Shown: one piece after another, positions 11,844 to 22,425 of the stretch
Layout: every line of letters begins with the position of its first letter
Position numbering within the stretch: the stretch's first letter is position 1
Source: Cladophialophora immunda
Taxonomy: Eukaryota > Ascomycota > Eurotiomycetes > Chaetothyriales > Herpotrichiellaceae
Assembly: GCF_000835495.1 (NCBI RefSeq)
Contig: NW_015622543.1
Coordinates: 3,894,619 to 3,958,618, forward strand
Length of the DNA stretch: 64,000 bases
Reading direction: 5' to 3'
The notes under the pieces: generated by a model
Seen by the model: the letters and a program-made list of their open reading frames with translations, nothing else
What the model was told of the DNA's origin: nothing
Databases searched by the model: none
Program-made: the position numbers and the translations under genes

Positions 11844-13558
11844 TCTGACCGGTCTAGACACCATGGTGGCTCTGGCACTCTTTTTATAACACCGGTCTCG
11901 TTGCAGACCCCGGTTCTCTACAGGGGAGCGATCAATCTCACTTCAGGTGCAACGAATCCACGATGCGGTGAAGATGTGTATTGACTGTACCTTTCTTTAA
12001 CGGCGCCACGGTGGTAGCCATTGTCATGCGCTGCCCTCCAAAGGGAAGGTCTTGATGATTTTGGAGATTGGGAATCAGGTGACGGAACCTATCTCAATGT
12101 GCTTTCGTACGAGTAGCGGTGGTGCGGTAGTAGTGCCTCGAAAGCCGACAGAGTACTGGTTCCTTGAAATTAGTCTGAGGTCAGAGCCAGTTGGCTGCCT
12201 GGGTACCTGGCTTGTAGTTCCCCGCTGATTTCTCACTCGACTTTCCCATGTTGCAACGGCCGAGAGCACAGCGAGAGGGAGAGGGCGCACTGCGTGGGCA
12301 TGGCTGGGAGCTCAAAGTGACTTTGGGACTCGGCGACACAAATGCCCGTCGGTGGAGGCATGTGACTAGGAGTCTTGGCGCCAAGACAAAGAGCGGGTTC
12401 TGCACGACCTTCTAGGGCATGCACGTGACTAGCCACGTGCTCGCCCTCCCACTTTAATAGTGACGAGCATTCAACTCCTCTTTCATATCTCCATGATCCC
12501 CTTTCTCCTTCTCTCCCCGCTGTCTTGCCCGGTCACCATACCATCCCGTGCTCAGAAGATGCTTTTGACACCTCTCAAGATGGATATTTCGAGCTCCCTA
12601 GAGGTAAAGAAGATCTGTTTCCCCGCAGCACGGCAAGAACCTTCTTCACCACCCACCTCGCCAGTTGGCCACAATCCCCCGCTCCTTTTCCCCGAGCCTT
12701 GGAAGCTCGACTTGAGGTCTCCTGGAGTCTTTGAAAGTCCCGCTTCAGGTAAGGACTTGTGTGAGTCAAGGTTGCATATTCCATTCCCAAGAGGATAGAC
12801 TTCACCTGGATGACAAAACCCTCGTGGTGGCAATCTACACCCTTTGCAGACGAGCAACTGCGCCGTCATTGGAATCTATCAACATGAAGACTATCGCCGT
12901 GGGCCACAGAATGCCAACCAACGTGGAAGTTTGAATAGACTTTTGTCTGTCGCCGGCGCCAGTCAGCCTTGGGCAGCCTTGCGGCCTCCAACACTCCAGG
13001 GCTACGCTTTCAGCCGTCTCTCCGACGGCATTGCTCGACGCGACACCATTGGCTCGCTTACACAGCCAAAGCTCCTCTGGATTCTCTCCCTGAACGGGAC
13101 GATGTCGTCAATATCAGCCAATCAAAGAGGCCGTTGGAGATGTTGCTGACCAATACAATTCATGAACAGCGACACTTACAACCAACCAAGAGAGCTGTTT
13201 CTCCCTGCCTTATCAAAAACCCCATCCCCGAAAAACCCCCTGCCGATCCTTCGATGGGCACGTACTTGTAACATCTTTTCGTGATAGGAATATATATATT
13301 CTTTTCAACAACGCGGGTCAGAACCAAGGCAACTATTCCTGCCGTTACCTCACTGCTCAACACCTCACCCATCTCTTATTCGTCGTCCTCAGCAGCACGC
13401 CCGCGGAGGTGGTCTTGGAGGGAAAAAACCCCGCAAAAAACCAGCTTTAACCGACCGGCATCAAACACGGCATCATTTGTCAAGACCCCGCGTCCAGACC
13501 ACTAACCAACATCTAAAACAGAACAATCAAAGCCAAAAAAAACAATAACAGGGGAATC
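11844..13558. other. 1.7 kb intergenic; possible decayed 3' end of the regulator and a doubtful small spliced ORF
   Basis: Just after the regulator's stop, shifted frames read LTGLDTMVALALFL and then YNTGLVADPGSLQ, protein-like text that may be its lost C-terminus. At about 12550-12890 a plus-strand ORF could splice (GTAAGG donor near 12750, AG at 12798) into DFTWMTKPSWWQSTPFADEQ, then hits a stop; support is weak. The last 300 bp is A/C-rich and is the probable 5'UTR and promoter of the flavoprotein gene at 13559. Confidence 0.4.
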
Positions 13559-14689
13559 ATGGGCTCTCTCCCCGTGTCGGCGCCGTCACGGCTCTTCGAG
13601 CCGCTCAAGGTCGGCAACATGACGCTGCAGCACCGGCTGGTGATGGCGCCGCTGACGCGCTTCCGGGCCGACGAGTCGCACGTGATCCTCCCCGCGGCGA
13701 CGACGTACTACAGCCAGCGGTCCTGCGTGCCGGGCACGCTGCTGATCACCGAGGCGACCTTCATCTCGCAGCGCGCGGGGGGTTACCCGAACGTGCCGGG
13801 GATCTACACGGCGGAGCAGGTGGCGGCGTGGAAGCGCGTCACCGACGCCGTGCACGCCAAGGGCTGCTACGTGTACCTGCAGCTGTGGGCGCTGGGCCGC
13901 ACGGCGAACCCGGCGTACGCGGCCAGCCAGGGCATCGAGGTGGTCTCGTCGTCGCCCACGCCGGTGGGGCCCGACAGCCCCGTGCCGCGCGAGATCCGCC
14001 GCGACGAGATCCAGGGCTGGGTTGACGACTACGCGACGGCGGCGCGCAACGCGGTCGAGGGCGCCGGGTTCGACGGCGTCGAGATCCACGCCGCCAACGG
14101 CTACCTAATCGACCAGTTCACGCAGGACGTGTGCAACGTGCGCACCGACGAGTACGGCGGCAGCGTGGAGCGGCGGTCGCGCTTCGGCCTCGAGGTCGCC
14201 CGCGCCGTCGTCGCCGCCGTTGGCGCCCACCGCACCGGCATCCGCCTCAGCCCCTTCAGCACCTTCCAGGGCATGAAGATGCGCGACCCCCTGCCGCAGT
14301 TCACCCACTTCATGCGCGGGCTCAAGGAGCTCAACCTCGCCTACATGCACCTCGTCGAGTCGCGCATCTCGGGCAACGCCGACGTCGAGGCCACCGAGAA
14401 GATCGACCCCCTCATCGACGTCTGGGACAACACCTCCCCCGTGCTGATCGCAGGCGGCTTCCGCCCGGCAAGCGCCCGCCGCGCCGTCGACGAGGAATAC
14501 AAGGATCGGGACATTGCCATTGTCTTCGGACGCTATTACATCTCCACGCCCGATTTGGCCTTCAGAATTGCAAACAACATTGACTTGAGCCCGTACAATC
14601 GAGACACCTTCTACACCCCCAAGTCTGAAGTGGGCTACATCGATTACCCCTTCAGCAAGGAGTTTGAACAAGCAGATACCAAGCTCTAG
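13559..14689 (+). CDS. Old Yellow Enzyme family NADH:flavin oxidoreductase (FMN ene-reductase), 376 aa
   Basis: Single-exon TIM-barrel flavoprotein of standard OYE length. FMN-dependent reduction of activated C=C bonds with NAD(P)H is the family reaction; the in vivo substrate is unknown. Visible motifs: SRLFEPLKVGNMTLQHRLVM at the start; MAPLTRFRAD; the substrate/flavin-binding HAANGYLIDQF with His177, Asn180 and Tyr182 matching the OYE1 His/Asn/Tyr trio; EYGGSVERRSRF (usual form has Asn where this has Arg); and the phosphate-binding region VLIAGGFRPASA...VFGRYYISTPDLA near 298-335. No targeting signal, so cytosolic. The first ~930 nt have nearly all G/C third positions, far above the neighbours, while the last ~170 nt do not. 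The 5' flank is A-rich (AATAACAGGGGAATC before ATG). Confidence 0.95.
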   Translation: MGSLPVSAPSRLFEPLKVGNMTLQHRLVMAPLTRFRADESHVILPAATTYYSQRSCVPGTLLITEATFISQRAGGYPNVPGIYTAEQVAAWKRVTDAVHAKGCYVYLQLWALGRTANPAYAASQGIEVVSSSPTPVGPDSPVPREIRRDEIQGWVDDYATAARNAVEGAGFDGVEIHAANGYLIDQFTQDVCNVRTDEYGGSVERRSRFGLEVARAVVAAVGAHRTGIRLSPFSTFQGMKMRDPLPQFTHFMRGLKELNLAYMHLVESRISGNADVEATEKIDPLIDVWDNTSPVLIAGGFRPASARRAVDEEYKDRDIAIVFGRYYISTPDLAFRIANNIDLSPYNRDTFYTPKSEVGYIDYPFSKEFEQADTKL

Positions 14690-14940
14690 GGGGCACCCTT
14701 GTACATAGATGATAAAGCATAGAGGTTAGATGACTCCCATTGGGAGGTGCATTAAGAATATGCATTCGCCAATGCTAAACTTATGTCTTCGCATGGGTCG
14801 ACCATCTTACTGATCCCGCTTCTTCTTATGGCCACACTGTCCACCAGGCAGAGAAATACGCAGCATGCACAAACGGAATAGACCCATCCGCTTTCTCAGC
14901 ACCACCACCATCGGAACAACCATAGTCAAGGACTGAACGC
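14690..14940. other. Convergent 3' ends
   Basis: The 251 bp between the stops of the OYE gene (plus) and the NDR-type kinase (minus) must hold both 3' UTRs. No further structure is seen. Confidence 0.6.
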
Positions 14941-17900
14941 TCACATCAGCCCAGCCCGGTAGCGGGGTGACAACTGCCCGCCGGCGTCCATGAATACCCG
15001 CCTCTCGTACGTTAGGTCAGGATCATGCGGATCACATCCTTGCCGATGCGTCTTGATTTTGTTTCCCTCCATCTCTTCCGCAACCACCTGTTCTATAATG
15101 TCCTGGGCCATTGCAGGCTGACGATACTCATAGCCCATGAAGGCGCCAAGTTTCCGAGTCTCTAAAGCTGGCGGTCCCGCAGCAGGGTCCCGCAGAATGA
15201 TGTCCCTAGGCCTCTTCTTTTCCCTCTTCCTGGCCTTAGGTTTGACGTTCTCGGCGCTGACCGTCGCTAGAGGGCCTTCAACATGGAGACCCGTCTCTAC
15301 AAGGGTGGCTCCAGTTGTCGGGCACCCGTTCACCCGCGGTTGCATGAGAGGATTTCTTAACCCATTGATAAGCTCGACTTCAGCATGGTTGAGGCCAAGT
15401 CCGGGACATTCCTGGGGAGGAGGAAGATTGATGGCGGTGGATGGGACAATGTTCTGCCCTTCCGCATGATGATGGCTCACTTGAGTGGTTTTGCGCTTTG
15501 GATTTGGATTTTGAGCAGCAGTTTCCACCCCGACGGCAAGACCCACTTCGTCCAGTGTTGTCGCAGAATCAATGTCGGAGATGGGATCTTCGTCATCAAA
15601 GTATTTGGTATCTTCCCAATCTCGGACGCGAGGCTGATAAGGCGGACGTCGCCGGTAGAAAGTGTCCCAATCCATATCCGCAAACCATGCATGGCGCTTG
15701 ATATCTTCTGCATCGCCAGGGTAGACAAAATATCCCTGGTAGTTTTGATGAGCCTTGTCCGCGACGCAACGAACAAGTCGGCCACCAACAATCTTCCTGG
15801 TGAAGTCATTGTGCTCATACTGACGGCTACAGAGGCGTTTCTCCTTCTCGACAAGGATTTGCATCATGAGGTCCAGCGCTTCCATGCTCGGTTCTGGAAC
15901 ACCATCTGGCTGCGGAAACACCAGAGTTTTCTTGTGCTGCAGGATCTTTAGCTTGGTTTGATGGCGGTCGTCGCAAGCAAAGGGAGTGAAACCGAACAGA
16001 CACTCGTACATGATAATCGCAATGCTCCACTAGTCGCATCGTCCGTCGTACATCTCGCCGCGAATGACTTCGGGGGCCATGTACTGCGAAGTTCCAACCA
16101 CTGAACGGGCCAAACGTCGACGTTGCGACCGGTTGCGCCAATCCAAGATTGGCTCCCCAAGCGTAGGTTCCTCCTTGTATGTCGAATCGTCTTTTCCATG
16201 CTTCCTGCTTGCGTGGTGTGACTGGGCTTCCTTCTCCTGTTTGTCCTGCTCGTCACCGTCCACGACAATCCCCAATTCGTCCAACAGCGAGTGACGGTTC
16301 TTTTGATAGAACCTTTGGTCGTGAGACCAGTCTCCATCGAAAGCCAGACCAAAGTCTGAAATCTTCAAATGCCCGTCGAACGCAATGAGAAAATTGTCTG
16401 GCTTCACATCTCGGTGAATCCACTGCATGCGATGGGCTTCTTCGACGCAGAGAATCATTTCCGCAATGTAGAATTTCGTGAACTCTTCGCTGAGGGTGTT
16501 CTTGCGGATGAGCAGCCCCAGAAAATCGCCTCCAATGCAGTACTCCATGACTAGGTACAAGTGTTTCCGGTCCTGAAAAGCGGCAATCAGTGGAATAACC
16601 CATTTTGAGCCCTCTGCTGCCACCAGGAAATCGCGCTCGGCTCGTAGATGTCCCTCTTGTCCATTGCGGATCATATCTGACTTGCGAATCACCTTCATCG
16701 CGTAGACTTCCTTCCTGGCCTGGATGGAATTCGTGCGCTTGTTAAAGAGGCTGCCAGACAGCGCTCTGCTGGAAGACTTGAGGCTGGAGCGAGAAGATAC
16801 ATTGGTCAGCATTTTGTCGGTATCCCTCCCTTCAGGGCTGTGCAACCCATCCTGACTGTTTTTTGCCTTGACCAGTCGAACGACCCCAAAGCTCCCTTTT
16901 CCAAGGACGCTGACCACTTCAAAGCCACCGACGCTGACTCCTTTGCTTGCTTTGGCTTCGTTGGTCGTATTTTTCAGCACTCGATGCTGCCGGAGATTCT
17001 CGCTCTTAGCCACCTCCCATGCTTTCCGAGCGCGATCCCGAATACCTGGAGGCAGATGCAGTTCTCGCATCCGCTTCTCCAAATCCTTCCGCCGTGTTGC
17101 TCTCGGCGAAGTGTCACCGAACAATGAGTTGAAGTGGAGCTCGAAAAACATTTTGGTCGTGGCAGCGGCTTCGACCGTCCTGATGGTAAGGGAAGGAGAA
17201 ATGACGCCCTCCGGAATGGGACTAAGCAAGCGACTTTCTCCTGTGAAAGTCTGGTGGTCGATGTCGGATGAATTGACGCTCCCGCGACGGACGGTCGACA
17301 GTGGAGTTATAGGCTCCGATGTCTGCGGAGTCGATGCATTACGATCGATGGAGGAAAAGGTACCACTGTTCAATGTGGAAGGCGTAGATGAGAACGGTGT
17401 AGAGGAAGCCATGGCTGATTCCCGCAGCAGCGTCTGAACGCTAGGTCTCGAGCGTAACTCTGACTTCTTGACAACAGTCGAATTCCCATTGCCGAATGCT
17501 TGTTGAAACTTCTGGCTGATGCGGCGCTGGAGTCCAGGAGCAGATTGACTCCGGGATATCTCCCTGCCACTATTGTGGGTGGTATAAACATCATAGGGAT
17601 TATCATCTTCATTTTCAGGGATTTCGTGTAACCCGGGGGTAATCGGGGCGCTGCTGATAGTCGGAGACACTAATGTTTCCTGGTCATCTTCTGGGCTGTC
17701 GGCGATTGCAGTGAGTCGAATCCTCAGAGGTTGGTGGATCATTGTTGTATTCGATTCGTTGGAGAGTAAATATACGGATTGATTTCCCTGGGTCAGTGGA
17801 AACATGGCCTCAGTATGATGCTGGACGCTGCCGTCACTACATCTGTCTCCCAAGCCCAGCACCGTCTTGATGCTGGAGACCCCTCTCTTGAGCTGGCTCT

Positions 17901-18081
17901 TGACGCTGAGCTTTGACCGTCCGGTGCTGGTGGACTCCATCGATCGCGAGCCTGTCCCATCGAAGAGATGGTTGAGTTTTGGGATTTTGGAGAGCGGCGG
18001 GTTGGCCCAGCGAGCCGAATGGGAGGGCGGAGGAGGAGAGGATGGTCGTCGTTTTCGACTCAAGGCCGTCATGAGCGGCAT
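14941..18081 (-). CDS. NDR/LATS-family AGC serine/threonine kinase, interrupted by one in-frame TAG
   Basis: Read from ATG 18081 (or 18072) the frame runs about 1046 codons, with a single stop at codon 684 (16032-16030). The first ~390 residues are Ser/Thr/Pro-rich and low complexity. The kinase domain follows: glycine loop VLGKGSFGVVRLVKAKNS, catalytic Lys463 in VYAMKVIRK, HRDVKPDN with Asp558, DFG at 576, and the long NDR-type insert (about 600-650) before GTSQYMAPEVIRG. After the TAG the same frame continues WSIAIIMYECLFGFTPF, the AGC C-tail, and a hydrophobic-motif-like FMGYEYR near the end. Family knowledge: NDR kinases act in morphogenesis and septation networks; this is not the canonical cot-1 type N-terminus. 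The open frame upstream to 18342 lacks a good start. Whether the protein is full length depends on the TAG. Confidence 0.8.
16030..16032 (-). other. In-frame TAG inside kinase subdomain IX
   Basis: The codon lies between YDGRCD and WSIAIIMYEC, where NDR kinases have Asp-Trp-Trp-Ser or Asp-Tyr-Trp-Ser. A Trp codon TGG with one G-to-A change gives TAG. No GT..AG pair could remove it without losing conserved residues. Confidence 0.9.
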
Positions 18082-18410
18082 GGCGTGGGTGAAGGGCACA
18101 CTGACCGCAAGAGTTGCTGCTGGTGTCTGTATAAGATATGGGTATAAGAGCAATGGAGAAGTAAGTAAAGTCAAAGCGAAAGCCAATGCCAATGGGGATG
18201 CTAATGGTTGAATGATCAAAGAGAGAGTAGAAGTTGATGTGGTCGGGCGGAGGAGGTTTTCATAAAGACGGCAAGGGACGCACCTGCGCTGAATTCTTCC
18301 TTGGTGTGAGGCAAGAACGCGTGCGAAGTGAAGCGACAACATAGCACAGGTTCTGCTGCGATCATGAACATATCGTCTCAGAGTCTCTTTGATCTTGCTC
18401 GAAATTCACT
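18082..18410 (-). promoter_or_regulatory. 5' leader/promoter of the NDR-type kinase and 3' flank of REV1
   Basis: About 330 bp separate the two minus-strand genes. The kinase reading frame stays open here but encodes a Leu/Ser/Thr-rich hydrophobic text with no family match, so I treat it as 5' UTR. Part of it is made of degenerate AATGCCAATG-type repeats. Confidence 0.45.
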
Positions 18411-21400
18411 CTAGTATTCAAATACCACCGCAGGCAGACCTCTAGCCATGACAGCCTTCTGCACCTCTCGTTTCAGAACAGCCAGCGCTTTCTCCCACGA
18501 CCCGCGGGTCTCGTCACTGCCAAAGTTCTCGTACTCTATCACCAGCCCAAGCCAATTGACCACAGCGACAGCCTTGGCCATGTCCCGCTCAACAGAGACG
18601 ACCTTGGCCAGGTAATCAGAGAGTGCAGTTACATCCTCCATATCAGGTTCTTCACCGTCGACGGAGAGCTCCCGTACCCAAGCTGAGATGGCATCTCGCA
18701 GTTCCGGTAGGGAACTCAGCTTCTGAGAAGTGAATGTTGGTCTATCGGGTTTATTTGTTAATTGGAGCTTCTGTTGCCCTCGCACTGCAGCTTCTGCTGG
18801 AGTAGTCGTTTTGGTCTTTTTCCGGTTAATGTCGTAGTTCAGGCCAGACCGGGATTTCATTCGGTTTCTCTTCTGTTCTGCGAGAATTTCCAAGCGAATG
18901 TCTTCGGGCAATTCGTTAAGAAACGACTCGGATATTTCTTCGAAGATGTGGGAGTCTGGATCTGGTCGATTCAGATTCGGCTTGGGCATAGACACGAAAT
19001 TGGACTGTGTGAGGGTCGAAGAAGAGTCGCCACCTCGCTTCGAACCAGGCTTGCCGAACAATGATGTCGTCTTCTGCTTCTTGCTTGGCGTCACAACTAG
19101 CTTCTTCGCTGGACCCAACGCCCTGGGTTTGTGAGGCGATTGAGGCAGCACTCTTTGTAGTGCTGGGGTCTTTTCTCTTTTGTCTCGATGCTTGTACTGG
19201 GCCAGCACTTCGTCCCTGACGTCTGGCGGGAGCGCTGCTAGTGTTTCGGGATCAAGTTGACTCTGGCTGGGTAATGCAGCCTCATTGTCACTCGGAAAGG
19301 GCGAGACGGAGCGCGATAGCGGTTCGTTGGAGGGCGATGCCGCACGAGCAGAGGTGCTCATAATGTCCAAGATACTCTTTTGTCTGGGCACAATTTTGTT
19401 CCTGATATCCGCCGGTAGCTCTGCGAGTACGGTTGGATCAATCTGAGATGGGAGCATGAACTGTGTACCGCCGATATTTAGAGGCTTCTGGGTGGGTGTC
19501 TCTTCGCCGGCTGCGACAGCTATCTCAATGGCACCAGCAATGGCCTCACCCGGTTTCGGCTTCTCGGGAGTAGGCACCTCTTCGATAGGATCAGTCGCCT
19601 CTTTGGACGTCGGAGTCCGTTCGGGGAGTGGGCTCTGTCTGTCCTGGTTCTTCAGCCCAGGGGATGTTGATGTATGTGTGACAGGCTTCTTGAATTGTAG
19701 CCTTCGCTGGCTGCCGTCCATATACCCGCCTGAGCTCGCGGCGGACGGCTTTAGTGGCTCCAGTTTCTGCATTTGTACGCCCAGTCCTCGTAGCTCTCCA
19801 GGAGGGAAGCCATAACCACGCAGGATGGAAATCGCTTCTTTTCCCAAGATAGCTGCGTCATTTGTGGCAACCCCAAGCACGACACTTTTGTTGAAAGTGT
19901 CACATTTGCCATGGCCCAGGTTCTTCGGAGGGTCTAGGCCAGCGTCTGCAGCTTTGCGCATGATCTTCATGGTCAATTGTCGTCCTTTGAGCAGTTGCTC
20001 CAGAAGCCGCCGCGACAACTCCTCGCAAAGACTTTGAACAAATTCTTCGGCCTGTTGTTGATTGACGAACCGGATTCCCCAGTTGATTTCGGCCGACACC
20101 GACTTTCGGATCACTTGGTCGCCCACTTCCTGTCTGTCGATGCCTCGAGAGTAATCCCATATTTTCTCACCGGTTTTTGGGCCTAAGGTGGTGATCAGCC
20201 TATCTTTCGTGCAGGCTCTAATATCCTTGACGAATTTGATCCCGATTTCTTCCAGCTTGTTCCCTATACTCCAGGCAACACCGGGCAGATCTGTGACAGT
20301 TAGTTCGCCGATAAAGTCCAGAACTTCCTCTGGCTTAATCAGGTGTTGCCCGGCAGGTTTGGCCTTTCGCAGAGCGACCTTTGCGAGCAGAATATTGCCT
20401 CCAATACCCACCGAAACGTCACAGCCTGTCTTTTCTTTCACCGAGACACGCAACTCTTGAGCAAGACGCTGGGCAACTTCTTGTTCTCGGTATATGGACC
20501 CCTCCGACAGACCTCTTCCGTCTGAACCGCCGACCTTGATGCACTGCTCGCTGACGTCCAGCAACGCCTCATCTATGCTTATACTCTGAGCCACGCCGTC
20601 AATCGCCAGAATAGAATCGTAAAAATGGCGGCTAGCCTCTTCATATGCTTTGTAGTCGTATGGTAAGATCTTGAGATCTGGACACATAGCCAACGCAGAC
20701 TTCATCCACATGCCATTCTTAATGCCATATTTCCGAGCGGGATAGTTACAACTCGCAATCTCGGATCCCGGTCCGCTACCGTGCGCAATCACCACGGGTT
20801 TGTCAACCAAGTGGGGGTGTTGACGCAGAGACACAGCAGCGAAGAAACTGTCAAAATCGACGTGCATGATGTATCTCCTTGCACCTGGTGCCATTCGGAG
20901 TCTGTTCTTTTGAGACGACAGTTTCTCCTGCGTGCGTGCCTGCAACCGAGCTTTTAAATCCGCTTTCCAGGTAGATAAGTGATGTAACCTGGATTCGCGA
21001 TAGTATTGGTTGATGAAGTCAGGATTTGCCGTGCTCGACTTGGCCATGTGAGGATTGGAGAGGAGAATGGCGTTGTGCTCTTCAGCCGTCAATTGGCGCT
21101 TTTCGGCCTTTGGCAAGTCACTCAGAGAGAGGGCTGCTGGTTGACCTGGCTCGGGTGAATTTTGCTGTAAGTCAGCGATGTCATTTGCGGACACCTCATG
21201 TCCACCATCGAAACCGAATGTTGCTCCAGTAGTTTCAGGTGGTCGAACAACATCAGCCGTCTCCGGTCCATCTTCACCCACAAACCTCACAGCACCCGCT
21301 TCTTCGTCCAGGGGAGATTCATCTGTCTGTTGAACTTGTGTCCTTTCTTCATTGATTTCACTTGGACTCTGTTCCGCTCGGGGAAAATGAGAAGGATACG

Positions 21401-21953
21401 AACTTCTCTGGGTCTGATCCTTGTATCTGCTCTGTTGAGTATTGACCTGACTGATAATTTGACCACTCTCAAAACTTAACACTTTCTGGGTGACGCCTTC
21501 GTCCACCAATCTGTAGGCATCCCAGGGTAGCAGTTTTCCCGCCTTCACACTATCAACCACCCAGGCAGGCTTCGCAATGCGGTATCGTGCAAACTCGACC
21601 GTCTTCTTAGGAGTCAGGTGGCTGGCGATAACGTGGGTGACAGCAGTCTTGCCATCGAGGTACTGAAGGAAGCCGCCGCCATGAGAGACAACAAGGGTAT
21701 GGAGATCGCTCAAAGAAGGTTGGGTATAGCCATTGACATGGACGACGACACCGCGGAAAATAGGAGGCTTGTCCGCAGAATTTGCGCGTATTTCGACATC
21801 TAGGTTCTGTAGTTTGATCTTTTTCCTCCGCATGTAGTCGGCAAAACCGCCGAACTTGGAGGCTTCATATTCCTCGCCTTGCTCGTCGCTGAAGGTGTGG
21901 CCCTCAATGCGCTTCCGCACCAGCGCGGAGTTCTTTTCTAGTCGGGAGCCCAT
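18411..21953 (-). CDS. REV1: DNA repair protein REV1 (deoxycytidyl transferase, Y-family polymerase), 1180 aa
   Basis: Translesion polymerase that inserts dCMP opposite abasic sites and scaffolds Pol zeta; nuclear. Single exon, full length. Order of parts: N-terminal SKFGGFADYMRRKKIKLQNL block; BRCT domain about 62-160 (IFRGVVVHVNGYTQPS to WVVDSVKAGKLLPW); Y-family catalytic core from about 355, with metal ligands in VDFDSFF (Asp366, Asp368) and SIDEALLD (Asp461, Glu462); little-finger region to about 750; three ubiquitin-binding-motif-like helices with Leu-Pro cores (near 845, 907 and 1014); and the Rev1 C-terminal helical domain (last ~110 residues) that binds Rev7 and other polymerases. 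Start ATG 21953 begins MGSRLEKNSALVRKRIEGHT. Divergent from the FKBP gene. Confidence 0.97.
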   Translation of the reverse strand: MGSRLEKNSALVRKRIEGHTFSDEQGEEYEASKFGGFADYMRRKKIKLQNLDVEIRANSADKPPIFRGVVVHVNGYTQPSLSDLHTLVVSHGGGFLQYLDGKTAVTHVIASHLTPKKTVEFARYRIAKPAWVVDSVKAGKLLPWDAYRLVDEGVTQKVLSFESGQIISQVNTQQSRYKDQTQRSSYPSHFPRAEQSPSEINEERTQVQQTDESPLDEEAGAVRFVGEDGPETADVVRPPETTGATFGFDGGHEVSANDIADLQQNSPEPGQPAALSLSDLPKAEKRQLTAEEHNAILLSNPHMAKSSTANPDFINQYYRESRLHHLSTWKADLKARLQARTQEKLSSQKNRLRMAPGARRYIMHVDFDSFFAAVSLRQHPHLVDKPVVIAHGSGPGSEIASCNYPARKYGIKNGMWMKSALAMCPDLKILPYDYKAYEEASRHFYDSILAIDGVAQSISIDEALLDVSEQCIKVGGSDGRGLSEGSIYREQEVAQRLAQELRVSVKEKTGCDVSVGIGGNILLAKVALRKAKPAGQHLIKPEEVLDFIGELTVTDLPGVAWSIGNKLEEIGIKFVKDIRACTKDRLITTLGPKTGEKIWDYSRGIDRQEVGDQVIRKSVSAEINWGIRFVNQQQAEEFVQSLCEELSRRLLEQLLKGRQLTMKIMRKAADAGLDPPKNLGHGKCDTFNKSVVLGVATNDAAILGKEAISILRGYGFPPGELRGLGVQMQKLEPLKPSAASSGGYMDGSQRRLQFKKPVTHTSTSPGLKNQDRQSPLPERTPTSKEATDPIEEVPTPEKPKPGEAIAGAIEIAVAAGEETPTQKPLNIGGTQFMLPSQIDPTVLAELPADIRNKIVPRQKSILDIMSTSARAASPSNEPLSRSVSPFPSDNEAALPSQSQLDPETLAALPPDVRDEVLAQYKHRDKREKTPALQRVLPQSPHKPRALGPAKKLVVTPSKKQKTTSLFGKPGSKRGGDSSSTLTQSNFVSMPKPNLNRPDPDSHIFEEISESFLNELPEDIRLEILAEQKRNRMKSRSGLNYDINRKKTKTTTPAEAAVRGQQKLQLTNKPDRPTFTSQKLSSLPELRDAISAWVRELSVDGEEPDMEDVTALSDYLAKVVSVERDMAKAVAVVNWLGLVIEYENFGSDETRGSWEKALAVLKREVQKAVMARGLPAVVFEY

Positions 21954-22425
21954 GGTGGGCTAGGAGATGTCATCGTCGCCAAACAATCTTCCTGGGCATC
22001 ACGGCCATCCGGTTGGTCTATGGTCTTGACATGGGTGTTGATGGAGAGGATGATACAAGCATTCTGTCATTCTAGAGCAAGAGGCAAATGGGGTTGCGGC
22101 GCGTGAGGAGCAAAGCAACGCGACAGGCGCAGGCAGACGAAGTGGCCCAGGCGCCACACAAGCCCCCACGTCTTGCCCATCTCTTATCGATAAGCAAAAA
22201 TTTATGGCTTGGCTTGAGGCTCGTTTCTGAGGCAGCGAAACTCCAAGTCTCTCCAATTACTGCGAAGCTCGTTTTCACTTTTTTTCCTTCTCATCTTTTG
22301 CGCTCAAGCTTGAGTCTCTGAAGGTTCTACTCGGCTTACAACACCTTAATTCCGCAAGCATTACTCTTCTAGACTTAACCTAGCATCGTTTTCTTTTCGA
22401 GATACTGCAAAAGTGCGCTGCTACA
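21954..22425. promoter_or_regulatory. Divergent promoter between REV1 and the FKBP gene
   Basis: 472 bp separate the two start codons, so both promoters must share it. The FKBP side has a CT-rich stretch (TTTTTTTCCTTCTCATCTTT) around 22280, typical of fungal transcription start regions. No TATA is obvious. Confidence 0.6.

Noticed and set aside
12460..13271. Small multi-exon gene upstream of the Old Yellow Enzyme
   Set aside because: One splice looks possible, but the following frame stops soon and no second intron fits; left as a note in the intergenic entry.
13586..14671. Minus-strand ORFs of 167 and 188 aa
   Set aside because: Antisense to the GC-rich Old Yellow Enzyme gene; Arg/Val/Gly/Asp-only composition is typical of a shadow frame.
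18082..18342. N-terminal extension of the NDR-type kinase frame
   Set aside because: Leu/Thr/Ser-rich text without family match; internal ATGs at 18081/18072 precede the charged kinase N-terminus.
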